From Scatosoma sp045644545 (lineage in GTDB: Bacteria; Bacillota; Clostridia; Christensenellales; Borkfalkiaceae), in the NCBI GenBank assembly GCA_045644545.1, contig JAZRHC010000023.1, positions 23,700 through 87,699 on the forward strand: 64,000 nucleotides of DNA, in the 5' to 3' direction. A model generated the notes under the pieces. It made no database searches and had not been told where the DNA came from. It worked only from the letters and a program-made list of their open reading frames with translations. Below, one piece after another: positions 24,566 through 31,762 of the stretch; the first letter of the stretch is position 1, and the number at the start of each line of letters is the position of its first letter. Position numbers and translations under genes: made by a program.

Positions 24566-24853
24566 ATGATTTTTATCAGTTTATTCGCTCATAAAAAAGG
24601 TACGGGTTCCTCCCACAACGGGCGCGACAGCGAAGCGAAAAGACTCGGTTGCAAGAGAAGCGACGGTCAAAGCGTTCTCGCGGGCAATATTCTCGTTCGC
24701 CAGAGAGGTACGAAAATCCATCCCGGTACGAACGTAGGAATCGGCAAAGACGACACGCTTTTTGCGTTGGTTGACGGCGTCGTTCGCTACGAAAGAATGG
24801 GCAAAGACAAGAAAAAAGCAAGCGTTTATCCCGTAGAAGCAAAAGCGGAATAA
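24566..24853 (+). CDS. rpmA: Ribosomal protein bL27 with short N-terminal propeptide
   Basis: A 50S protein whose N-terminus reaches the peptidyl-transferase centre. The body AHKKGTGSSHNGRDSEAKRLG is canonical. It is preceded by MIFISLF, which replaces the longer LxLQFFA-type propeptide that the cysteine protease Prp removes in Firmicutes. The Prp gene normally lies directly upstream and is missing here. AAGGAG precedes the ATG. Length is 95 aa. Confidence 0.96.
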   Translation: MIFISLFAHKKGTGSSHNGRDSEAKRLGCKRSDGQSVLAGNILVRQRGTKIHPGTNVGIGKDDTLFALVDGVVRYERMGKDKKKASVYPVEAKAE

Positions 24854-24870
24854 GCCAAAAAACGAAAACG

Positions 24871-24903
24871 AAAAGGTTTACCGAGTTTGGTAAACCTTTT
24901 TTT
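24871..24903 (+). terminator. rplU-rpmA terminator
   Basis: AAAGGTTTACC, loop GAGTTT, GGTAAACC, then seven T. Confidence 0.88.
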
Positions 24904-24910
24904 CGTTAAA

Positions 24911-25100
24911 TTTTTCACTTCGTGAAAAGTGAATTTTGCCTTACAGTCAAGTGAATTTTTTGCTAACGCAAAAGTGAATTTGCTACGCAGTTGCGGTAGA
25001 TTTTTACCGCTACTTGCGCCATCGGCGCAAAGTTCACTTTCACCCTTTGGGTGAAAAATTCACTTGATTTATTAAATTTCACTTTCTCTCAAAGAGAGAA
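24911..25100. repeat. Family A repeat, copy 1 (hairpin array with GTGAATT spacers)
   Basis: Short palindromes (TTTTCACTTCGTGAAAA, TTGCTAACGCAA, TTGCGCCATCGGCGCAA, TTCACCCTTTGGGTGAA, TTTCTCTCAAAGAGAGAAA) alternate with a constant AGTGAATTT spacer. The spacer switches to its complement, AAATTCACTT, after a central GCGGTAGATTTTTACCGC element. The right end runs into the last codons of rqcH. Related copies lie at 38183 and 44784, with a single unit at 42334. Confidence 0.85.
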
Positions 25101-26847
25101 AACTTCTCTCTTTTTTCCTTTTCTCCTCGTGCGCCGTCGGCGTTGCAAGCGCGGTTTTATAGTCCGTATACGTCACGAACCCCGCCTTTGCTTTGCTCGG
25201 CTTTTTCACGAACTTTTTCAAGCAATAATCCACGGGAATTTTATCCCCGTCCCGCCCGTCCGAATAATACGCGCAAACCTCCGCGGCGAACTTCACCACC
25301 TCGTCGGGCACTTTTCGCCCGTCCGTCGCCACGATCACGTGCGAGGAATGGTATTTTTGCGTATGCAGCCATAAATCGTTGGGCTCGGCAAGCCGTAAAA
25401 GTCGATCGTTTTGCAGGTTGTTCCGCCCCGCAAAAATGCGGAAGCCCCCGAATTCAAAGGCGCGGAAGGGAATTTCCTCTTTCTTTCGCCCGTCCTTCTT
25501 TTCGGGCGGGAGCTTTAAAAGCCCCGCGAGCGCAAGCTCCGCTTCGATCTCCTTTAAATCCTCTTCCGTTTCCGAAAGCGCGATCGAGGAAAGCACGCTA
25601 TCCAAATATTCCGCTTCTTGAAGCTCCGTTTTAAGCCTAGGCTCTAAAACCTCTTTTGCGCGTTTTTGTTTGTTATACGCCTTGAAATATTTCTGCGCGT
25701 TTTTTGCGGGCGAAAGGGTATCGTCGAGCTTGATTTTCAGCGTTTCGTCGCCCCCCGTATACCAGTTTTCCACCTCAACGCGCTTCATTCCCTTTTCCAC
25801 GCGGTATAAATTCGCCGTTAAAAGCTCGCCCTTGATTCGGTTCTCTTCCGCGCCGTCCGCCTCGCGGAGCTTTTCGCGCGTTTCGCGGATATGCTTTTCG
25901 ATCTTCTTTTTCTGCGCCTTCGCCGCGCTTTCCAGCTTCCGCTTTTTGCCCTCGAAGCCTTTCTTGGTTTCCCGCGCCGTGTAGAATTCGTCCTCCGCCT
26001 TGCAAAGCGAGGGCGTCATTCTCCCGCCCTTTACGTAGAAATCAAAATAATCCACCGCCTTCCCGTTCGAATCGAACACGAGGCAGGGCGACGAGGGATA
26101 CTGCAAGCAAAAATCGCGAAGGAAGGGGGGCAGGGTTGAGATGAAATCCGTTTTAAGCGTAAATTCGTCCGTGAATATCCCCTGTTTTTCAAGGAATATT
26201 CCCACCGCTTCCCGCGCCGTACTCGGCGCAAACCCCGCGAGATTTTCAAACAAAAACTGCCCGAGCGTTTGCTTATCGCAATCTTCGCGAAGCGCGAAAA
26301 AAGCCGTAAGCCGTTCTTTCACGGCGTTTTCGTCCAAGGGCGAAGCCTTTTCCTGCGGAGCGGGGTATTCGTATTTTGCGCCCGCAAACAGCACGCGCCG
26401 TAGATCGGTTTCGAGCGTGGTGGTTTTCAGCGCGCCGAGAATAATTTCTCCTTCCGTGAGCACGATATTCGAATATTTGCCCATCAGCTCGCACCGAAGC
26501 ACGCGCTCGCACTCGGAAAAATCACTTGAACAATGGAGCGTGATTTCGATAATGCGCTCGAACTCGTGCTGGCGCACGGATAAAATTTCCGCGCCTTGCA
26601 AATGCTTGCGAAGCAGCATACAAAAATTCGGCGCTTTCAGCGCGGGCGGTTTTTCGACCGCAGACAAACAAACGCGCGCGTTCGAAGCGTTTGCGCTCAG
26701 AATAAGTTTCACCGTCGATTTTCCGGTGTATATAATAAAAGTAAGCTCGTCCTTATCGACCTGCGAGATCCGATTGATCTTCCCGCCGACCAAAAAGGTA
26801 TTCAACTCCCGCGCCAAGCGTCGGATATGATAAGCGTCCTGCGGCAT
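25072..26847 (-). CDS. rqcH: NFACT-family ribosome quality-control factor RqcH
   Basis: It binds obstructed 50S subunits and recruits tRNA-Ala to add C-terminal alanine tails to stalled chains. The N-terminal NFACT-N domain (MPQDAYHIRRLARELN...) is followed by helix-hairpin-helix and coiled-coil segments (~290-410), then the NFACT-R domain with LWLHTQKYHSSHVIVATDG. Length is 591 aa. The final residues, LSLRESEI, are encoded by the terminal palindrome of the neighbouring repeat array. It has a promoter divergent from tig. Confidence 0.93.
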   Translation of the reverse strand: MPQDAYHIRRLARELNTFLVGGKINRISQVDKDELTFIIYTGKSTVKLILSANASNARVCLSAVEKPPALKAPNFCMLLRKHLQGAEILSVRQHEFERIIEITLHCSSDFSECERVLRCELMGKYSNIVLTEGEIILGALKTTTLETDLRRVLFAGAKYEYPAPQEKASPLDENAVKERLTAFFALREDCDKQTLGQFLFENLAGFAPSTAREAVGIFLEKQGIFTDEFTLKTDFISTLPPFLRDFCLQYPSSPCLVFDSNGKAVDYFDFYVKGGRMTPSLCKAEDEFYTARETKKGFEGKKRKLESAAKAQKKKIEKHIRETREKLREADGAEENRIKGELLTANLYRVEKGMKRVEVENWYTGGDETLKIKLDDTLSPAKNAQKYFKAYNKQKRAKEVLEPRLKTELQEAEYLDSVLSSIALSETEEDLKEIEAELALAGLLKLPPEKKDGRKKEEIPFRAFEFGGFRIFAGRNNLQNDRLLRLAEPNDLWLHTQKYHSSHVIVATDGRKVPDEVVKFAAEVCAYYSDGRDGDKIPVDYCLKKFVKKPSKAKAGFVTYTDYKTALATPTAHEEKRKKERSFLSLRESEI

Positions 26848-26931
26848 ACGCGCCTCCTTGCGTTAGGGTCAACGCCCCTTGCCTCTTACTTTTTAGGGGG
26901 CTTTCGAAAGAATTTTTCGTCCTTTCAATAA

Positions 26932-26960
26932 ATTATAGCGTAAATTTCAAAATTTGTAAA
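26932..26960 (-). promoter_or_regulatory. rqcH promoter
   Basis: Minus strand: TTTACA, 17-base spacer, TATAAT. Confidence 0.75.
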
Positions 26961-26969
26961 CAAAAACGC

Positions 26970-26998
26970 TTTCTTTTCTTTGATAAATATGGTAAAAT
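26970..26998 (+). promoter_or_regulatory. tig promoter
   Basis: TTTCTT (weak -35), 17-base spacer, TAAAAT with TGG upstream (extended -10). Back-to-back with the rqcH promoter. Confidence 0.6.
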
Positions 26999-27069
26999 GT
27001 AGCTTGCGGGATAAAAAATTCCCGCGCAAGCACAAAAAACAGTAAATATTATTCAGGAGAACGAATACT

Positions 27070-28374
27070 ATGAAGTACACCACCAAAGCGGCGGAAAAAA
27101 GCGCCGTTAAAATCACCATCAAGTTCGACGGCGAAGAATGGAAGGCGGCTCTCAACAAAGCTTACCTTCAAAACAAAAACAGATTTGCCGTCAACGGCTT
27201 CCGTAAGGGCAAAGCGCCCAGAAACGTGATCGAGCACGCGTACGGCAAAGGCGTGTTCTACGAAGACGCGCTTAACTTACTCTTCAACGAGAACTACGGC
27301 GCGATTCTCGACAAGAACGCAAAGAAATTCACCGTCGTCGGCGATCCCGAGCTCTCCGTGGAAAAGCTCGAAGACGACGAAATCGTCCTCGCCGCGGTCG
27401 TACCCGTAATGCCGGAGGTAAAAATTTCCTCTTATAAAGGTATGAAAATCCAAGAGTTCGCGTATACTGTTAAGGACGAGGAAATCCAAGCAGAGGTTAC
27501 CCGCCTTCTCGAAAGAAACGCGCGCAAGGTCGCAGTCGAAGGCAGAGCGGCTGAAAACGGCGATATCGCGAATATCGACTTCGTCGGCACGGTTGACGGC
27601 GTGAAATTCGACGGCGGCGAAGCGCAGGGCTTCGACCTCACCCTCGGTAGCGGTCAGTTTATCCCCGGGTTTGAAGATCAGGTCGTGGGAATGAATATCG
27701 GCGAGGAAAAGGACGTAAACGTCACCTTCCCCGAAAACTATCAAGCGGCGGAGCTTAAAGGCAAAGACGCCGTGTTTGCGGTCAAGCTCAACTCCTTGCA
27801 GGGCAAAGAGCTTCCCGAGCTCACCGACGAATTCATTAAGGACGCTACGGGCAGCGAAACGGTCGAGGCGTACAAGGCAAAAACCAAGGAACGCCTTGAA
27901 AAGCAAGCGGAACGCAGAGCCAACGACGCGACGGAGAACAGCATTTTAGACGCGATCGCGGCGAACACGGAAGTGGAGATTCCGCAAGCAATGATCGAAA
28001 GAGAGATCGACGGACTCGTGCAAAAGTTTGAATATCAGTTGATGTATCAAGGCTTGAAGCTTCAAGAATACCTTGATTTCCTCAAAATCACGAACGCCGA
28101 TTTCAGAAAGAACTATGAAGAACAGGCTATAAAGAACGTGAAGAGCCAGCTGATTATCGGCGAGCTGATCAAAGCGGAAAATATCCAAGCGACGGAAGAA
28201 GAGGTTGACGCGAAGGTTGCAGAGCAAGCGGCGTCCGTTGAAAAATCCGTCGAGGAATATAAAAAGGGTATGGATCCCCGTCAGTTCGACTATATCCGTA
28301 GCGATATCGTGCTCACGAAGCTCTTTACCTTCCTCAAAGAAAACAACGAAATGTACGTGGAGGAATCCAAATAA
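27070..28374 (+). CDS. tig: Trigger factor
   Basis: A ribosome-bound chaperone and peptidyl-prolyl isomerase. The N-terminal ribosome-binding domain carries the signature FRKGKAPRNVIEHAYG (family GFRxGKxP). A FKBP-type domain follows (ENGDIANIDFVGTVDGVKFDGGEAQGFDL...GFEDQVVGM) at about residues 160-245, then the helical C-terminal arm. Length is 434 aa. CAGGAG precedes the ATG. Its stop shares a base with the clpP start (TAATG); tig-clpP-clpX form a unit. Confidence 0.96.
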   Translation: MKYTTKAAEKSAVKITIKFDGEEWKAALNKAYLQNKNRFAVNGFRKGKAPRNVIEHAYGKGVFYEDALNLLFNENYGAILDKNAKKFTVVGDPELSVEKLEDDEIVLAAVVPVMPEVKISSYKGMKIQEFAYTVKDEEIQAEVTRLLERNARKVAVEGRAAENGDIANIDFVGTVDGVKFDGGEAQGFDLTLGSGQFIPGFEDQVVGMNIGEEKDVNVTFPENYQAAELKGKDAVFAVKLNSLQGKELPELTDEFIKDATGSETVEAYKAKTKERLEKQAERRANDATENSILDAIAANTEVEIPQAMIEREIDGLVQKFEYQLMYQGLKLQEYLDFLKITNADFRKNYEEQAIKNVKSQLIIGELIKAENIQATEEEVDAKVAEQAASVEKSVEEYKKGMDPRQFDYIRSDIVLTKLFTFLKENNEMYVEESK

Positions 28375-28967
28375 TGGAAGAAAGAAACGTTCTCGTGCCC
28401 TACGTGGTAGAACGCACCTCGACGGGCGAACGCTCGTATGATTTATACTCCCGCTTACTCGAAGATCGCATTATCTTTTTAAGCGGGGAAATCAACGACG
28501 CGGTTGCCAACACCGTCGTGGCGCAGCTCATTTACCTCGAAGGCAAAGACCCGACGAAGGATATCAATTTATATATCAATTCCCCCGGCGGGTCGGTCAC
28601 GGCGGGTATGGCGATCTACGACACGATGAACTATATCAAGTGCGACGTATCGACGATCTGCATCGGGCTTGCCGCGAGTATGGGCGCGTTCCTTTTATCA
28701 AGCGGCGCGCGGGGCAAGCGCTACGCGCTTCCGAACTCGGAAATTATGATCCACCAGCCTTTGGGCGGCGCGCAAGGTCAAGCGAGCGATATTAAGATTC
28801 AAGCGGAGCATATTTTGCGCACGAAAGCGAAAATGAACCGTATTTTGTCCGAGAACACGGGCAGAGATCTTGCCACGATCGAACGCGATACCGACAGAGA
28901 TAATTATATGTCCGCGGAAGAAGCGCGTATCTACGGATTGATCGACAGGGTATTCACCAGAAGATAA
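28374..28967 (+). CDS. clpP: ATP-dependent Clp protease proteolytic subunit
   Basis: A self-compartmentalised serine protease. The catalytic serine is S102 in GLAASMGAF, the histidine is H127 in MIHQPLGG, and the family signature YINSPGGSVTAGMAIYDTM precedes them. Length 197 aa is normal. Translationally coupled to tig. Its ATPase partner clpX follows after 85 bases. Confidence 0.97.
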   Translation: MEERNVLVPYVVERTSTGERSYDLYSRLLEDRIIFLSGEINDAVANTVVAQLIYLEGKDPTKDINLYINSPGGSVTAGMAIYDTMNYIKCDVSTICIGLAASMGAFLLSSGARGKRYALPNSEIMIHQPLGGAQGQASDIKIQAEHILRTKAKMNRILSENTGRDLATIERDTDRDNYMSAEEARIYGLIDRVFTRR

Positions 28968-29052
28968 CCCCCTGCCCCCGACCAAAGCAATAAAACCAAC
29001 GCGCAAAGCCCTCGCTTTGCGCGCTATATTTTCAAATAACGGAGAACAGTAA

Positions 29053-30294
29053 ATGGCAAACAACGAACAGCATTGTTCCTTTTGCGGAAAGCCCAAGGCG
29101 CAATCCAAAAGCCTGATCGCAGGGCCCGACGGCGTGTTTATCTGCGACGATTGCATAGAGATCTGCAAGTCGATGATCGACGAAATGAAGGACGCTCCCT
29201 CTCAGGATATGCAAGCGCCTTTAAAAAAGCCCGCCGAACTCAAAGAGGAACTCGATAAATATATCGTCGGTCAGGACAAAGCCAAACGCGTTTTGTCCGT
29301 CGCGGTGTATAATCATTATAAACGCATCAACGCCCTCAAAGGCGCTTCCAAAAAGGACGACGACGGCGTGGAGATTGAAAAGAGCAACGTGCTCTTATTA
29401 GGGCCTACGGGCAGCGGAAAAACCCTGCTCGCAAGAACGCTCGCGAAGATTTTGAACGTGCCGTTCGCCACCGCGGATGCGACCACGCTCACCGAAGCGG
29501 GGTACGTCGGCGAGGACGTCGAAAATATCCTGTTAAAGCTCATTCAAAACGCCGATTACGACGTGGAACGGGCGCAACGCGGCATTATCTATATCGACGA
29601 GATCGACAAAATTTCCAGAAAGAGCGAAAATGTTTCCATCACTCGCGACGTTTCGGGCGAAGGGGTGCAGCAAGCGCTTTTGAAAATTATCGAAAGCACG
29701 GTGGCTTCCGTGCCCCCGCAGGGCGGCAGAAAACACCCCAACCAAGAATGCTTGCGCCTCGACACCACGAATATCCTCTTTATTTGCGGCGGGGCGTTCG
29801 TGGGGCTGGATAAGATCGTATCGTCGAGAAAGGACGACACCACGCTCGGCTTCGGCGGCAAGGTCAAGCTCGGCGAAAACGAAGCGGATTATTCCGTGTT
29901 AGACGACGTGAAGCCCCAAGACCTCACGAAATTCGGGCTGATTCCCGAATTCGTCGGCAGACTTCCCATCGTGGTCAACCTCGACCCGCTCGGCGAGGAC
30001 GCGCTGGTGAAGATCCTCACCGAGCCCAAAAACGCGATCATTAAGCAGTATCAAAAGCTGATCGGATTCGACGGCGTGAAGCTCACGGTCGAGGACGACG
30101 CGGTGCGCGAGATCGCGCAGACGGCGATCCGTTTAAAGACGGGCGCGCGCGGACTTCGAACGATTCTGGAAGGGGTTATGACGGAGGTTATGTATAAAAT
30201 CCCTTCGGAAGAGAACGTAGAAGAAGTGATCGTGACGAAAGAATGTTTAACCGACGGCAAAGCGCCGACGATCGTTTACAAGCAAACGGCATAG
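29053..30294 (+). CDS. clpX: ATP-dependent Clp protease ATPase subunit ClpX
   Basis: A AAA+ unfoldase that delivers substrates to ClpP. The N-terminal zinc-binding domain has cysteines C8, C11, C31 and C34; Walker A is GPTGSGKT, Walker B is IIYIDEIDKI, and the ClpP-binding IGF loop is present as LIGFDG. Length is 413 aa. CGGAG lies before the ATG. Terminated by a bidirectional hairpin after a family B repeat. Confidence 0.97.
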   Translation: MANNEQHCSFCGKPKAQSKSLIAGPDGVFICDDCIEICKSMIDEMKDAPSQDMQAPLKKPAELKEELDKYIVGQDKAKRVLSVAVYNHYKRINALKGASKKDDDGVEIEKSNVLLLGPTGSGKTLLARTLAKILNVPFATADATTLTEAGYVGEDVENILLKLIQNADYDVERAQRGIIYIDEIDKISRKSENVSITRDVSGEGVQQALLKIIESTVASVPPQGGRKHPNQECLRLDTTNILFICGGAFVGLDKIVSSRKDDTTLGFGGKVKLGENEADYSVLDDVKPQDLTKFGLIPEFVGRLPIVVNLDPLGEDALVKILTEPKNAIIKQYQKLIGFDGVKLTVEDDAVREIAQTAIRLKTGARGLRTILEGVMTEVMYKIPSEENVEEVIVTKECLTDGKAPTIVYKQTA

Positions 30295-30303
30295 CGGAAA
30301 ATA

Positions 30304-30389
30304 CAATGCGGAATGCAGAGTGCTGAATGCAAAGTGGCGGTAGAATTTTTACAATCATTCTGCACTTAGCATTATGCATTATGCATTAA
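30304..30389. repeat. Family B repeat, copy 2
   Basis: Arms of AATGCGGAATGCAGAGTGC-like units flank the centre GTGGCGGTAGAATTTTTACA, in the same orientation as copy 1. It sits between the clpX stop and its terminator. Confidence 0.8.
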
Positions 30390-30425
30390 AAAACGAAGCG
30401 ACTTAATCAAGTCGCTTCGTTTTTT
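30388..30425. terminator. Bidirectional terminator (clpX / 30451 gene)
   Basis: ACGAAGCGACTT, loop AATC, AAGTCGCTTCGT with A- and T-runs on the two sides. Confidence 0.88.
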
Positions 30426-30450
30426 ATCTTGAAAGGATTGCCTTTTTTTC

Positions 30451-31002
30451 TTAGAGCTTGTTATATTTATTAAGTACTGCGTCTACGGTATAATCGCTCG
30501 TTTCGATATTGTAGTGATCGTCGCCGTGGGAATCCCTCGTTACGTGGAATACCAAAACTTCGTTTTCCTTCATTCCCGCAGGACGGTTTACAGGCTGTAA
30601 AATCGCATAGAATTTGCCCGCGTATACCACCGCGCCGTATTCTTTAAACACGACTTCCTTGCCGTTTTGTCCGTAAAGCGTAAGTCTGCCCGTACCGTCG
30701 AACTTCACGCCGTCGCCAAGGCCTCTGCTGATAGCGCTCGACGTTGCGCTGTTGCCCTTGATTTTACCGCCCAATTTTTTGGAAAAGTTCTTCACGGATT
30801 TACCGATACGTCTTGCGCCTTCGCCTGCCGCGCTCAAAATCTTCAAAACGAGCCCGAGCGCGCCCAACGCAACCGCCGCAACCGCAATCAAAACGCCCGC
30901 GATCATAATCCCTTGCACGTCGTTAAAAATACCCGCAACGACGAACGCAACCACGCCCACGATAATTAGTTTGAGCCAATGTTCCTTTAACTTATCTACC
31001 AT
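30451..31002 (-). CDS. Membrane protein with C-terminal DUF1292-like domain
   Basis: Two adjacent transmembrane helices (residues ~9-27 and ~31-55) are followed by a basic linker (GARRIGKSVKNFSKKLGGKIKG). The soluble C-terminal domain reads GKEVVFKEYGAVVYAGKFYAILQPV...NEVLVFHVTRD...VDAVLNKY, which resembles the YrzB/DUF1292 pattern of Firmicutes. Length is 183 aa. Function unknown. It has its own promoter overlapping the end of engB, so it is separately transcribed. Confidence 0.75.
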   Translation of the reverse strand: MVDKLKEHWLKLIIVGVVAFVVAGIFNDVQGIMIAGVLIAVAAVALGALGLVLKILSAAGEGARRIGKSVKNFSKKLGGKIKGNSATSSAISRGLGDGVKFDGTGRLTLYGQNGKEVVFKEYGAVVYAGKFYAILQPVNRPAGMKENEVLVFHVTRDSHGDDHYNIETSDYTVDAVLNKYNKL

Positions 31003-31048
31003 AAATTTGTCCTCCCGCGCTTACAGCGCAAAAATATTTATTATATTT

Positions 31049-31078
31049 ATTATACTATAAGCGCGCAAAAGATGTCAA
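31049..31078 (-). promoter_or_regulatory. Promoter of the 30451 gene
   Basis: Minus strand: consensus TTGACA, 18-base spacer, TATAAT. The -35 box overlaps the last codons of engB. Confidence 0.75.
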
Positions 31079-31746
31079 GCTTTTTCACATAAATTATTTT
31101 CGTTTTCGTCGTTTTCTTCGTTTCCCTCGGAAAATTCTCCAAGCCGCACACGTTCGGCGGTCTCTAAAATTTCGCCGAGCTTTTGGAGTATTTTTTCCTT
31201 TCCGAAGCCCGTTTCGCTGCTCGTCGCGATCAGGTTTCCTTCCCCTAAATACGTCTTGGCGGCAATCGTTTTAATCTGCTCTTTAAGCTTCATTTTCGAA
31301 AGCTTGTCGGCTTTGGTCAACACGAGGGTAAAGGGCAGGATATGATAATGCAAAAATTCGAGCATCTGCCCGTCGTCCTCGGTGGGGTTATGCCTTGAAT
31401 CCGCGAGCATAAACACGTGCGCGATCTTCTCTTTATCCTTGAAAAAATCGTCGAGCGTTTTCGCCCATTTCTGTTTTTCGGCTTTGGAAACCCGCGCAAA
31501 CCCATACCCGGGGAGATCCGCAAGGATAAATTCCCCGAAATCGAAATAATTCACGAGCCGCGTTCTCCCCGGCTCGCTACTCGTTTTCGCGAGCTTTTTA
31601 CGGTTCGCGAGCATATTGATAAACGAGCTTTTTCCGACGTTGGATTTTCCGCACACGGCGATCATCGGTTTGTCGGGCGAGATAAACTGCTTCGCCGTCG
31701 CCGCGCTGGTGATAAACGTCGCGTTTTTGATTACGACCTCTTTCAT
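31075..31746 (-). CDS. engB: Ribosome biogenesis GTPase EngB (YsxC/YihA)
   Basis: It acts in late 50S assembly. P-loop GKSNVGKSSF, G2 SSEPGRTRLVNYF, G3 DLPGYGFA, G4 TKADKLS and G5 ATSSETG are all present. Length is 223 aa including an acidic, Asn/Glu-rich C-terminal tail not shared by short homologues. It follows lon by 16 bases, the same lonA-ysxC order as Bacillus. Confidence 0.96.
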   Translation of the reverse strand: MKEVVIKNATFITSAATAKQFISPDKPMIAVCGKSNVGKSSFINMLANRKKLAKTSSEPGRTRLVNYFDFGEFILADLPGYGFARVSKAEKQKWAKTLDDFFKDKEKIAHVFMLADSRHNPTEDDGQMLEFLHYHILPFTLVLTKADKLSKMKLKEQIKTIAAKTYLGEGNLIATSSETGFGKEKILQKLGEILETAERVRLGEFSEGNEENDENENNLCEKA

Positions 31747-31762
31747 TATCTCTCTCCTTATC

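Noticed and set aside
24911..25100. CRISPR array
   Set aside because: The regularly spaced element is the short GTGAATT and the palindromes vary; unit lengths are irregular, repeats are far shorter than CRISPR repeats, and no cas gene is present.
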